Shown here: in pieces, positions 37,500 to 49,581 of the stretch | How the letters are laid out: every line of letters starts with the position of its first letter | Position numbering within the stretch: position 1 is the first letter of the stretch | Assembly (NCBI RefSeq): GCF_020382885.2 | Contig: NC_058504.1 | Coordinates: 9,972,519-10,036,518, forward strand | Length of the DNA stretch: 64,000 nucleotides | From: Scatophagus argus | Lineage: Eukaryota > Chordata > Actinopteri > Scatophagidae | Reading direction: 5' to 3' | Program-made: the position numbers and the translations under genes | Notes under the pieces: model-generated | What the model was told of the DNA's origin: nothing | What the model saw: the letters and a program-made list of their open reading frames with translations, nothing else | Databases searched by the model: none

Positions 37500-39168
37500 A
37501 TGGAGACTCGCCAGGTGAGAGGACTGACTGCCCTAATTTATCTCGTCAAAACATTTTCTTTAGTGTCACATTATCAGAACCACTCTAATCAGGCCTAATA
37601 AGGCCCAGGCCTACGAAAGAATGTTCACTCTTGACTTTGGAAAAAGCCAAATATTTTTTCAAAGCAGTTCCAACTTAAGGTCCAATTTGCCTTTTTTTCC
37701 CCCCAAAACCATATCATATGGTCTTCATCACCAGATCGAGTTTGCTCTCTTGTCATGAACGTGGAAGCCATTACAACATCGCCAGCTCCTTGGAGAAATT
37801 TTCTGTGCAATCAGGTTATCTTAATCGAGGCTTACGTGATATTGACTGTGGCAGTGGACCAAGTGATTCTAACAAAGGGATAGAAATAGCTCAGAATCTG
37901 ACTGGATCGTCAATTCAAACAATCTTATTACAGTCAACACAGCATGTGTTTAGTTTAACATGAATTAAAACAGATCAGTGTTTACCTTTTCAACTTGAGC
38001 CTGTAGTTAATCACATGGTAACCTGAATCCCCTCATTTTCATCCAAGATGAAGATCTAGCCAGCGATGAAGGTCGGATATCACCTGAGCTCACACATCAA
38101 TGCACAGAGGCTGATCCAGCTTTTAGAGAAAGCTGCAGACAGCACATGCTCTCTAGTTCTCCTCATTGATCCCATGAGCCATCAGGTGAGTCATAGTGGA
38201 GCTATGACTTGGAGACAACACCAGTCATGACTCAGCAAATGAGAATCCATGCAGGATTTAAAAGCAAACATTAGAGATGGAGTTTAAGTACTGTAGCATC
38301 TGAGGTGTATTTCAACACAAATCACTTAATCAGAAAATCCATCACTTATTATAAAGAAAACTTTGCTGAAGATAAAGTAAGATGAGAGAGAACTTATGAA
38401 CTGTTATCTCACTTCGGGTTTTCTAATTTACCACATCTGTTGCACACCTCAATTCACTTTTCATTGGGTTCCTGTTATCTAAATGCCCAAGCGACAAAAG
38501 TGCATACACAGAAAAACAACAAAAATGCTGCCAGCTCTGAAACACTAGTATCCAGTGATATGACAAGGCAATAGCTAACTGAGTTGTGCTTAAGTATTAA
38601 GACAAATGGTTCTAATCCATCCATCCATTTTCTGTACCGCTTATCCGTCAGGGTTGCAGAGGAACAGGAGCCTATCCCAGCTGACTACGGGCGAGAGGTG
38701 GGGTACACCCTGGACTGGTCACCAGTCAATAGTAGGGCTGACTATCACAGACTATCACACATGCACACACTCACACCTAGAAACAGTATAAAGTAGACAA
38801 TTAACCTAATGTGCATGCTATTTTGGAAATGTTTGGAAATCTGATTGTCATTGCTTAAATCCATGCCAATCTCCAGTCAAGTCTCAGATCTAAATTAGCC
38901 TAAGTTAACAACAAATAGACAACAAAATAAAACAATAAAACAAAATATCCTGAGATATTTTTTCCTCAGAGGACTGAACTATTTCTAGTGGGATATAATA
39001 CATTTTAAAGATATAATATGTAACATTTCTGTGCTAAAATGTACTGCTGGTATCCCAAATGTTTTCGAGAATGTTCAAACCCAGAGAAATTTGTGATTTA
39101 ATCACACTAATGTTGTGTTTTATTTGGTTGCCTGTCGCCAGAGGAATGAAGTCAATGACTTTGATTAA
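37500..39168 (+). CDS. Tentative three-exon mini-gene, unknown product
   Basis: Not recognised. An ATG in strong context (AAGATGG) gives METRQ and a donor CAG|GTGAGA at 37514. A second exon 38108-38185 codes 26 residues beginning RLIQLLEKAAD and ends CAG|GTGAGT. A third begins after GTCGCCAG at 39142, adds RNEVNDFD and stops at 39166-39168. An AATAAA follows at 39179. All joins are phase 0, giving 39 residues. An alternative acceptor after 38071 would add 12 residues. The exon 2 acceptor is weak in pyrimidines, and no known family fits. It could be a micropeptide gene, a non-coding RNA or chance. It is divergent from the UBL3-like gene. Confidence 0.25.
38614..38826 (+). repeat. Teleost dispersed repeat, ATCCATCCATTTTCT family
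   Basis: Reads ATCCATCCATCCATTTTCTG, then CGCTTATCCGTCAGGGTTGC, GAGCCTATCCCAGCTGAC, GGGGTACACCCTGGAC, and finally AATTAACCTAATGTGCATG. This is a very common fish repeat that is non-coding; short open frames within it are not genes. Confidence 0.8.
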
Positions 39169-40029
39169 ACATAACATGAATAAAACTTTAAAACATTACC
39201 TTATTCTGTGAACATTTCTGTCTGAGCCACATCAGAAAAATTTTCATTGGCAACGTGGAAAGTTAAAAAATGGAAACAGCAACTCCCATGATCCCAACCT
39301 ACTCATGTATTATGTTTTCATTGAGAAGCGGGAACTACATGTTGTGCATTCAAGTAATTAATTCAGTAAATGTATTTCAAGGTATTTTTGCAAATTCTAC
39401 AGCCCAGCAACATTTTCAAATCAAAAGAATCTGGGTCCTGGATTCATAATTTAATTCATAATTTCAGTTATTTTCACATACCAAATAATACTGTCTAGTG
39501 TTTTGGCAATGGATGTGAGACAGACAGACAGACAGGCTCAAATGCATGAGGAATTTAAGTTATGTTTAGTTAGTTAAGTTCTGTAACTGCAAAGGACCTG
39601 AGATTTTCCATCTCCGCTGACCAACAGGAGGAAAAGGAAGGAAACGAAAGAATTTTTAATGTGAAAAGAGAAGAAATGTCGCAATTATTTTTAGCCACAG
39701 CTGCAATTCTTTGGTAACATACCAGGACTATGCACAAGGAAAATTAAGGGAAGTTACTTACCAATTTTGAGAAAAAATTCTGCCCTGAAAAGAGAAAATG
39801 TTTACACTGCACTGTTATAAGTAAAACCTTTAAATTATAGAGTACTTAAAGTTGCAATATTATGTTTTTAAATATGTGTACATTTCCTCTTTTACTTCCA
39901 AGAGTGGCAAAGTGGCAATGTTAGTTAGGAAGAGCCTATTATTTTTTCACTGGTTGATATTGTGCTTGTGAAAGCTGCTCTTCATCAACAGGAATTCGAC
40001 ATCCTTTAATGCTTATTGATCTCCAGATT

Positions 40030-40480
40030 AATTGATTCACCAACAGTGAATATTATTATGGGAGGCGACTTGAATTGCCTTATGATCTTTACTACTTCAC
40101 TGCTACATCTATTAATCTAGTCACTGATGAGAAGACCTTATCAGGGCCAACACTTCTTTAATTCTCGAAAAAGAGAAGTGCCCAGAGAATTGCACCTCCT
40201 ACAAATTCTTTATAATCATCTGATGGAAGTAGACATAACCAGTGAGGTTAGATCAGGAAACATGACTGTTCAGAGCAGAAGGCAGGGGGTGTTCACTGTC
40301 CCCACTGCTATTTGCTGATTGAGCCATTAGCTGAGGCAATTTGGTGCAACCCTGCAATCTCTGAACTGGTTGTTGGCCAGAAAACTCACAAAACTGCTTT
40401 ATATGCTGGTGATGTTTTATTATCCGTGTCTAATCCTGCTGTGTTATCTCACTGGCGAATATAAAATATAACATTTTGTG
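40030..40480 (+). pseudogene. Decayed L1-type LINE fragment
   Basis: The plus strand keeps an endonuclease-like piece IIMGGDLNCL near 40052-40080. After a large internal deletion it keeps reverse-transcriptase pieces: a degenerate RQG..SPLLFA block near 40280-40315, and NPAISELVVGQKTHK with LYAGDVLLS near 40350-40430, matching the YADD active-site block of L1/Tx1-like elements. The active site reads YAGD and frames are broken by stops, so it is inactive. Confidence 0.7.
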
Positions 40481-40959
40481 CTATATTTACCATATTATTT
40501 TTTTCCAAACCCAAAGCTCATCGTCTAAATATTATCTCTGAAATATATTCTTTCTAGAAAACTTGAAATCACTCAAAGATTGCTGCACTATCAATCAATA
40601 CAGTTCAGTCTTGTCAGTACAAGTACTGAATTAAGATCTTGATTGATCTTGAAGTGTCTTTGAAGGGCATTTCTTCCTTTGGGGCCCTCTTTGACGATAG
40701 GGTATTTGTGGCGTTTAATCAGATTCATCAGAAATATGTATCCATAAATTACCTTTTTTTCTTCATTTCTTTCCATTGCCCAGCTTCATTGCCCACATTT
40801 TAAAAAGTACCTGTCTGGTACAGCTGGATTACCTAACAGGACAAAGTGGCCAACTGGCCCATGACCCCAGACTGGAAGTTGGCACACTTTCTTAACCTTT
40901 TCACAGATACACGTTGCCTCCTTCGACTGCTGTTTACGCCTGTGTCGTCACACTAATGA

Positions 40960-41040
40960 CTCGGTTTCCCAGAAATCTTCTTCGCGCAGGCGCAGAACGC
41001 GTTGCCTGACAGTGGTAAACAGACGTCAGAAGGGAGTCTT
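40960..41040 (+). promoter_or_regulatory. foxo4: Putative foxo4 promoter with NRF1-like site
   Basis: A CpG-containing block begins just before the foxo4 leader. It holds CGCGCAGGCGCAG at 40983-40995, a close match to the NRF1 palindrome. The sequence downstream to the foxo4 start is richer in CpG than the region before it. The transcription start is not proven. Confidence 0.4.
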
Positions 41041-42584
41041 CGCCTCGAGTCAAAACAAAACAAAACAAGTAAAAAAGACACTGAAGGAGTGGATATTTGG
41101 ACAGCCACAACGTCTGGAAGTCATATAAAAGTCATCGCTGGATAAAAATGGCTACTTGGAGGAAGTCATTGGTGGCATTTCACGGACTTTTTCATGGATT
41201 GTAAACTCTATAGTAGCAGGAGCTTAACCAGCTAACGTTACGTCGGCTATCGTGCTGTTTTCAAAGTGCGGCGAGTCGAAGCCGACAGACCGCCGAGGCG
41301 ACCCAACTTCACACAACAACCTGGATTTCGCTTTGTAATTCGATTACGAAACCGCCGGTCGAAGATCGGCTGAGTTCCGGGCCTCGGTCGAGAGGCTTTT
41401 ACAACCGCTTCTTCGAGCATCGTGCGCCGCGGCAGGAGTTGTGGAGGAACATGGCAGATGGTGACATGCGCCCGGCCGCAATGTGGCGGATCACGCAGAC
41501 CTGAAGCACGGACTTTTCTCACGGACATTTCTCCCATCTTCCCGCTTTTCGTAACTTAAACACTGTTTAACCGTTCCTCTTCACTCCCTCGACATTTCTT
41601 TGGTTGTTAAGTCATTGCGGTTCTTCCAACGCACAGGCCAAAGAGACGACTGAGTACTGTTTTTACACTTTTTTTGGCACTTTGCGAACAAAACTGTTGC
41701 TGGGACAGTCAGCTGGTGTATGGTTTTACATGTTGCTTTGATTTAACCGGGCCGGTTTGTGACTGGGGGTCATTTGGAGATTCTTTAAAAAAAACAAAAA
41801 ACAAACTCTGGGTCGAGGTTTTGTGGCTTGTGGAGCGCCAAGACATCTCGTTGTTTACAAGTGGAGAGAGACGGGAGCTCTCCTGAGAATCTCCTATGTA
41901 ACAGTAGCCAGCTAATCCCCGTTCATAGTCCTCATAGTTTTGCAGTAAAAATATATATTTGTATATACATCCCTGGTTTACCACGAGGAGTCGTTTTTAA
42001 TTTCACAAATACGGTACGAGCTAACCCCTGTTTGATTTATTCTTGAATATTGTCTGGATACTTTCTGATAAACCGTTTGAAATATACCTTTACTCAATTT
42101 AGCCTTTTACAAATATTTACAATGAGTGTTTATTAACAGGAATGGCATTATTTTGTACCTTTTCAAGATTTTGTCATTCATTTTTTTAGGTGAGGCCAAA
42201 CCCTCTGTAGACCCAGATGTTTTGGTGCCCATTGCCACTCTGCCACCTTTGTTTTTATTTCGTTCAAACAAAGGGACTCTCATCCCAGCCCTTCATTCTA
42301 TATAAATCTGAAGGTTTATGATAGTTACTATTAAGGAGATTATTTGGGTTCCCTAATCTCCAATCTGAGGATTAACCGAGGCCATTGGTGGGTCCAGATT
42401 ATTACGTCTCTTTTGTACGCCCCCCTGTTTACACCCTGGCAGTGGGTGAAGCATATTGTTCTTGTGTCAGGAAGTGGGGTTTTTTTTTCTAACACATCAC
42501 CACTTCAAAGTTAAGTTCAGATTTTAAAGTTAGATGTTTAAGTGGTCCCACCTTTTCGTTTAAGTGAACGTTCAGAGGACCGCC
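41041..42584 (+). other. foxo4: foxo4 5' leader region
   Basis: About 1.5 kb between the likely promoter and the foxo4 start codon. It contains several short upstream open frames (for example 41674-41886) with no homology that I recognise. It may be one long 5' UTR or include an intron; a possible acceptor CGTTCAG lies at 42567-42573, eleven bases before the ATG. Confidence 0.4.
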
Positions 42585-45287
42585 ATGGAGGAGTCGTCGG
42601 TGCCCCCGATTGACCCAGATTTCGAGCCGCAGAGCAGACCCCGCTCCTGCACGTGGCCCCTGCCGAGACCCGACATCTCGGCTGTCAAACCGGAGGCCGC
42701 TGATGGCTCCGAGTCCGCCGCCGGGACCCCGCCCGCAGACGAGGACAAACCCGAGCCGCAGCAAATCACGTCCGAGCCCGAGAAGGCTGCTGCGGCGGCG
42801 GCGGCCGATGGTGGGGTCGTAGCTGGTGTGGGTGGAGCCGGCGTGACGCCCCGCAAAGGATCATCCCGGCGCAACGCGTGGGGGAACCAGAGCTACGCTG
42901 ATCTGATTAGCCAGGCCATCGAGAACTCACCTGAGAAGAGGCTGACCCTGGCACAGATCTATGAGTGGATGGTGAAAACAGTGCCTTACTTCAGAGACAA
43001 AGGAGACAGCAACAGCTCAGCTGGCTGGAAGGTGAGCGAATGGGTGGTGTACAGTTTTACAGCATCGTTTTATAAGGTGGACTCTAATGCTTTAAGTGTC
43101 ATAAGTCATAGGTTTATAGCTTTACAGCTAGTGCTGATATATTGAGTCTATTACCATTGGCCTCTTCTTTGGAATCACAAAACTAACAATAAAATGAATA
43201 TGTACTAAATTTAGGATGTGAAATTGTTCATGGCATCGCAGGAAAAAAGTGCAGATTACAGGAAAGTCTGTCAAAAGTATAATAATGTGTAAAGGAAGGT
43301 GTATCCATCCCCCCCCCCCCACACACACAGTTTAAGTTTTAGTGGTATAATTTAAACTTTGGCAGTGTTTAATAAAGTTCTCATGATACCTGAGTTTTTA
43401 AACTTTGATATAATACTCAGTATTGGGGTTCTTGCAGTATGGACATCAGAATGGGAAATGCCTCTGTTACTACTACTACGACTACAATGCTGGGTTGGGT
43501 ATTGGCGACTCTACAAGTCTATGCACTGATTTGTCTCCATGTGTTTAATTAGAAATGGGACCCTAGTACTTCCCAACAGCATCCCAGACACCTGATGCAC
43601 CTTAATAAATTTTGTTTACTGTACAAGTACCCTAAATTAATAAATGGCAACCAGCTTTTGCAACATCAAGCACACGTATAACATCCATACAGGGTTAGAA
43701 GTAATACTTTCTCTCTGTTTTCAGAATTCAATTCGCCACAACTTATCACTCCACAACAAGTTCTTGAGGGTACACAATGAATCAACAGGCAAGAGCTCAT
43801 GGTGGATGCTCAACCCGGAGGGAGGGAAGACAGGGAAAGCCCCTCGCCGCCGTGCCGCCTCCATGGACAACAGCAGCAAACTGCTTAAGAGCCGCATGAG
43901 GGCCAAGCAGACCAAGAAGCAGGCGGGAGCAGCCGGCCTGGCGGGAGCTGGAGGGGCACTGCAGGGTGAAGGCAGCACAGGTGCAGCAGGGGCAGATAGC
44001 CCTAATTCATCCCAGCAGTTTCCCAAATGGGGGGTTAACAACAGTAGCCCCTCATCCCGTGGCAGCCTGGATGACAACGACATGTGGACCACCTTCCGCC
44101 CACGTACAAGCTCCAACGCCAGCACTCTGAGTGGACGTCTGTCCCCCATCGCTCCTGGGCAGGAAGACGACGACAACCTCCCAGAAGACTCGCTGCTGGG
44201 GAGATACACTGCCAGCAGCCTGACCCCTACCCTCACCGAGACCCTCATGGAGGAGCTGGATCTGATCGATGGCCTCACCTTGATGACTGGGCAGCAGGGA
44301 GGGGCCAGTCCCAGTACAGCCCCGCCAGCACCTCCCACCCCACTACCCTCTGCTTCCACCCTGCTGCCTCGTGGCTCCAGCTTCTCCTCCTTCAATCAGC
44401 TGCAGCCATCCAGCCTCCCTCAGGCCCCCACCCACACCGGGACCCAGCCCTCCATGTCTCAGTGTGGACCCAGCAGCAAAGAGCCGCCAGCCTTCAGCAA
44501 CTCCCTCTTCAACCCCATGCCCACTTCCGGCTCTCGTGGGAGTGGCCATTACAGCACCCACGTGCCTTCCAGCCTGGAGGTGCTGCTCACTTCTGACTCC
44601 CCTCCTCCGAGTGATGTCCTGATGACCCAAGTGGATCCCCTCATGCCCAGTCCCGGAGGTGTGGGCATGATGAGCCTGGGCACGCCCGTGGTGGGTGTGA
44701 GGTCCAAACCCAATCAGCTGCTCTTGGGCAAAGGACTGGAGCCAAACACGGTGGCCCCCATGGCGCTGCAGGCTCAGATGCAGCCGCAGCAGCACCGCCT
44801 TCACCAGCAGCAGCAGCAGCCGCAGCACCAGCAGCCGCACCAGCAGCAACAACAGCCACAACAACAACAACAACAACAACACCAGCACCAGCATCACTCT
44901 CAGATGGAGTTGGGTATGATCCTCTCAGGTATGTCTCAGGACCCATCGCAGCTCGCTGCTCTCAAAGCCCAGCATGCCACGGTGCCAGGTGTGGGCTCTC
45001 ATCACGGAGGGCCCATCGCCTCAGCCAGTCCCAGCATGAGTCTGCAGGGAATGAGTCAGTTTGGAGCTCCGTCCTGCTTCCCAACCACTCAGGACCGGCT
45101 GCCCACAGACTTGGACATAGACATGTTCACCGAAAACCTGGATTGTGACGTGGACTACATCATCAACAGTGACCTCATGGACGGAGATGGCATTGACTTC
45201 AACTTTGACCCCATACTGCCCGGAAGCCAAGGCTACGCAGGCCCAGCCACCACGCAGGGCTCCACGCACAGCTGGGTGCCCAGCTAA
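42585..45287 (+). CDS. foxo4: Forkhead box O4 transcription factor (foxo4), 2 coding exons
   Basis: Nuclear transcription factor of the insulin/PI3K-AKT pathway that activates stress-resistance, cell-cycle and metabolic genes. Coding exons 42585-43031 and 43725-45287 join in phase (GGCTGGAAG|AATTC), the conserved FOXO intron site, and give 669 residues. Seen: first AKT site RPRSCT at Thr23; forkhead domain about 97-190 with recognition helix NSIRHNLSLH at 150-159; second AKT site RRRAAS at Ser195; third site RPRTSS at about Ser279; LEVLL docking motif; acidic activation tail with DLDIDMF and DFNFD; C-terminus SWVPS. WGNQSYADLISQAIE, TVPYFRDKGD and MWTTFRPR point to FOXO4 rather than FOXO1, 3 or 6. 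The start ATG has a Kozak context (GCCATGG); an upstream in-frame ATG at 42564 is less likely. It is longer than human FOXO4 (505), partly from a Gln/His tract. It converges on a sestrin gene, a class known to be activated by FOXO. Confidence 0.96.
44781..44897 (+). repeat. foxo4: CAG/CAA/CAC tract coding for Gln/His run in foxo4
   Basis: About 117 bases of mixed CAG, CAA and CAC codons encode runs of up to seven glutamines with interspersed His and Pro. The mixed codons should make it more stable than a pure CAG run. It lies between the LEVLL motif and the activation tail. Confidence 0.95.
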
Positions 45288-48200
45288 CTCTTCAGCCTGC
45301 CAGGTACGCAGATCACACTGAAGGCTTTGTCGTCACGCAAAGGCGCTCAAACTATTCAGTTTCATTACTGATTCTTCTGCGTTTAAACTAACTGACGAAT
45401 TGTTCAATCGGTAAAACGTTGCAAAATGATGAAAAGTACACAAGCAACAAGATGATGTCTTCAGGTGTTTAGGGTGGAAAATAAAACGGAGAAAAGCAGA
45501 AGCTCCTCACAGTCAGAAAATGTTTAGCATGTTGGCTTGATAAGCAACACAAATGTCTGTGCGATTTAAGGCTGAAAGTCTGTTAATGGATTAGGTGACT
45601 GACAGTTCTGATAATCGATTAATTGCTGAAGTCATTCATCAAAGGGAAACACAGAAGAGAAAAAAACATTTAAATTCCAGCTTGTCAGACGTGAGGATTT
45701 GCCTCTGTTGTTTATTTCATCGCAAACTGAGTTAATTTGTTTTCAGACTAAATAAGACAATTGAAGGTTGATTGCTTTTACACCAGACAACAACCGATTG
45801 GTCGAACAAATCATTCTGCAAATAATCATTAGTTGAAGTGTTGATCAAAAATGTTGCTGATTTATTTTCTGCTGATCACCTACTTGATTGATCAGTGAAC
45901 AGTTTGCTCGTCCTGCACGCGGAATCAGCTCACGGCGGTTGATGAACTCATCCCAGTGTGATGCTTCGGTCAGCTGATGATATTTGGTTGATCACTCTGA
46001 TAAACTGGATACACGAGGCAGTAAACAACAACACAAATTTTCTTTGTTATCGTCTTGTCTCTCGCAGGAACCCATCTCCAATCAAGACAACTTCACAAAA
46101 TGACAAAAACGACCGGTGCGCTCCCCCTCCCTGCTGCCTGGAGATGCTATTTTCAAATACGATGCTTCCCTTGGATTTTGAAGACGGACTCACATCTCAC
46201 CCGTGTCATGTGCCAAGACATGCAGAGGACAGGGAGGAGATTCAGGCTACTATGCACAATTTTTCTCACTTTAAAAAAAAACAAAAAAGAAAAGAAATAA
46301 CACTTGTAAAGATTTGGCTGCTAGCCTTTTTTTTTTAAAAAAAAAAAAATCCGAACTGATGATTTTTTTTTTTAAGATGTGTGAATAATGTTTTTAGAGT
46401 GATCTCTCCTCTGCTAGGAGTTTATATTTCAGTTATGTTGCACCAGGATGGCTTTAGGGTGAATAGGGTACTCCGTGGCTTTGGTATCAAAGACTCAGTG
46501 GGCTGTGTGCTTTTTGGAGAAATGGCCAGTTTTCCATAGACACCTTGCCCAGACCAAATGCTGTTTGATCCTCTGAACGAGGTGCATCCGCTCTGCTGCA
46601 CCGTGGAAATAAAAGGCATCACAGGACTCGGTGAAGACGCTGAGGACCGTGACGGTGCTGCGTACTGGTGTAAGATAAGAGACTGGATGACTGGAGGTAT
46701 GAAATGTTTGATTAACGTTGGCTACGCGCCTCGCCCGGTCGTGTAGCTGGGACAGCAAGCACATGTACGATTCAGATTTCTCACATCAGAGAAGAAAAAA
46801 AAAAGATAAAATATAATGAAATTTCGTGATTCAACAGTATGTATTTGCTGTTAGGCATTTTTGGTGTAAAGGTAGATGTCACGTTAGAGGGTGTTTTTTT
46901 CTTTTTTATTTTTAATCCCTGATGTGCAGTTACACTAACAAAATGAAGAAATGTGATTTGTGAAATTATACACAGGGCATTCAAGGTTAAATTTATTTGC
47001 CAACGAGTGATTGGTTGGCGAAGTATTGTGTTTTATCAGCAGTATGCCTCCACTGTCAAATGTTCTACCTGATTGTTCTTTTAATCGAGTCTGTGCATTT
47101 TCAAAGCACTTAGGTTTCCTGCATCTTAGGGACCCCAAACTAGGAGAACACATCCACTTTAGGTTATGACATTTCGGTAAAAGAGAGTTTTAAAAAAAAT
47201 AAATAAAAACAAAACAAAACATTAACGTACATGTTGCACATGTACGTGATGACACGCTATGCAGATTTATCAGGAAAACTAGACGAAATCTCGAAGGAAA
47301 TTTGAAAAATGGCTTCTTGAAGGGTTTTGCTATTTAACATTTTCCTGATGTTTTGTTGGGTGGGTGGGTGGGTGGGGTTTTGAGGGTGGATGTGCGGTGT
47401 CAGAATATTCTCGCACATTTTAATTATCCAGTACTTCAGTTATTCGATTCAAGAAATTAATTCACTGTGTGAGAAGTACAAAAAAAAAGAAAGAATATAT
47501 TTGATTATAGTTTTAATATACAATTTAGTAGGAGGAAATACATGAGATATTAATACATATGAATATATTACTAATGACAAGTGATTTGTTTTTTTTTTAC
47601 ATTGGAAGAAGCATTTTCAGATCATTTCTAACGGTAATTTTCTATACTTTATTTTTGTAAAGGATGAGATGCATGTAGATTTTTTTTACATAACCAAAGG
47701 AACACTAATAATTGCATTTGCATGGCATTTAGCGAGCGCTTGGGCCTGACACAGTACCTGACACAGTATCTAGGTGTACATATGCTTTGCAAGAGACGCC
47801 TGTAACATGAAATATGACCTTGAAATACAAAGTGCGTCAATACTTGAGCGTTTTTAACTAAAATTCCCAATGATCTGCCTCATTGTTATCTGCATTAATT
47901 GTGAATCCGTCTTTTAAAAAGAAAAGAAAACCCCAACAAAACAAAACAAAACAACGAAATAATCTGAACCGAAATGCGGCACGACGAAAAGAAAATAAAC
48001 AAAAAAAAAACAACTTCATCGTCCCACTTTTCAGCTCGCCTGCCGAATTGTCATCTCAGAACGAGACGAACACAACTGTTACCTCTCAGGGTCGTTTGGA
48101 AGATAAACTGCAGGAAGACAACTGTAGCGAAAATATTCTTCTTCTACACATTCTCTCTGTTACCACAGACTGGAAACCGACACACCGCGACTTTGTTTTG

Positions 48201-49400
48201 CTTTTCTCTCAAGTTGATCTCAGATTTGACTTACTTTTTTTTTTAAAGAGAAATGTATTGTAGCTCTCCATCATGTATCAGTACTAGTCTATCCCCAAGG
48301 GTTTTGTTTTGTTTTTTGTTTTTTTGTTTTTTTGGACTGCCAATATTTAAAACACTATAGCATGATACTCTGTAGCAAAATCGACTTTATTTTGTTATCC
48401 CCTTAAAATTTTGTGTTTTGTGTTTATATTTAATTTTTTTTTGTTTATAACAGTCAGCTTTTTTGTAATCAGAGATAACATCCCTGCAGTTTAAACTCTT
48501 AATTATTCATCATTTCACTGTAGCTACGTGACGATGTTAGCTTCTGATTTGTATAAAGCACTCTTCTTCTTCTTCTTCTTGTTTTTTTTTGACCTCTCTC
48601 ATTGTTTTTGAATGGTGCTAGATGTCATTTGTGACGTGTCCTGGAGTACGCCATGATACAGTGGGTGCATATCAGGGCCTTTTGACGAGGATCTTGATTT
48701 GGTTTTATTACTTGCCAGCCCCCCCCCCTCCTTTTTTTTTAAAAAATGTTTTTATATAATAGGATAACACCCCCAACTGGCCACTTAAATATATATGGAA
48801 ATTTTCCAGATTTTCTTATTTTAAATCATATCATGTAATTATTTTAGAACACTGCACATGCAACAAACCTCCCCCGTCTTTCTGAACTAATATCCACGAA
48901 ACGAAACAGTCGAAAGGACAGACTGCATCTTGTAAAATGAGTGGTGGTTTGTGAGAATCTGCTGCACCAGGCTTTGATGCCTCTAGTTTACTGTTGCCTC
49001 CCGCAAAAGGTGGGGCTGATGTGGTGTTATTACTCCCCTTGTGTCTCTCCCTCTATGTAATTACAACTACGTATCTTTTTCTTTTCTTAAACTAGCAGTT
49101 AGTCCCCGTATGTATGTTTTCTTAATTTGAAATTGCCCCATTTGATACGGCATTTTATCACAGGGCAAGGGTGGTTTATTTTTTTAACTTTTTGATTTTC
49201 CCATAGGGGAGGTTTTGGGGTGGACAGGTTATGATAAATTGTGCATAAGCCAATTATGTTTGATATTTTGATTAGTTTTTCTTTCTTTCCTCCCGCCCCT
49301 TCAGTATTTTTCTTTATTTGCATGTTGTAAAGTAAGCCGGAGATGACAAACAGTTCTGAACAGCAGAAATAAATCCAAATAAACTGTTTAACCCCCTTTG
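45288..49400 (+). other. foxo4: foxo4 3' UTR with probable intron
   Basis: Two AATAAA signals at 49368-49373 and 49378-49383 end a stretch of about 4.1 kb without coding signal. A strong donor CCAG|GTACGC at 45303/45304 and an acceptor TTGTCTCTCGCAG ending at 46067 suggest a 764-base intron just after the stop codon. FOXO1 and FOXO3 genes have a non-coding third exon, so this fits. The UTR is rich in T runs. Confidence 0.6.
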
Positions 49401-49518
49401 TTTGACTCGTTGGTGCAGATTTGCTTTTAATACTTCAGACTGTCAGTTCTACAGGTCTGCCAGTCGGGGGCGCTGTTAACTTGCTATGTAAATGTAAAGA
49501 TATAAATGAACTGTGCAA

Positions 49519-49581
49519 TATCCATCCATCTATCCATCCATTTTCTATATCACTTTATCCATGTAGGGTTGCGCGGGGGGG
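49519..49581 (+). repeat. Short copy of the ATCCATCCATTTTCT repeat
   Basis: TCCATCCATC and ATCCATCCATTTTCTATATC with CTTTATCCATGTAGGGTTG match the start of the family seen at 38614-38826. It lies just past the foxo4 polyadenylation signals. Confidence 0.6.

Noticed and set aside
38047-38107. Alternative acceptor after CATCCAAG at 38047 for the mini-gene
   Set aside because: It has the best pyrimidine tract, but joining METRQ there gives a stop after three codons.
38584-38796. Two overlapping plus-strand frames of 61-70 codons
   Set aside because: They lie in a common teleost dispersed repeat and are not genes.
42564-42584. In-frame upstream ATG adding seven residues to foxo4
   Set aside because: The ATG at 42585 has the better Kozak context, and the FOXO start in relatives is close to the DPDFEPQSRPRS motif.
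44343-44897. 184-codon antisense frame opposite foxo4
   Set aside because: It is the mirror of GC-rich and CAG-rich foxo4 coding sequence; Leu/Val runs are the reverse of the Gln tract.
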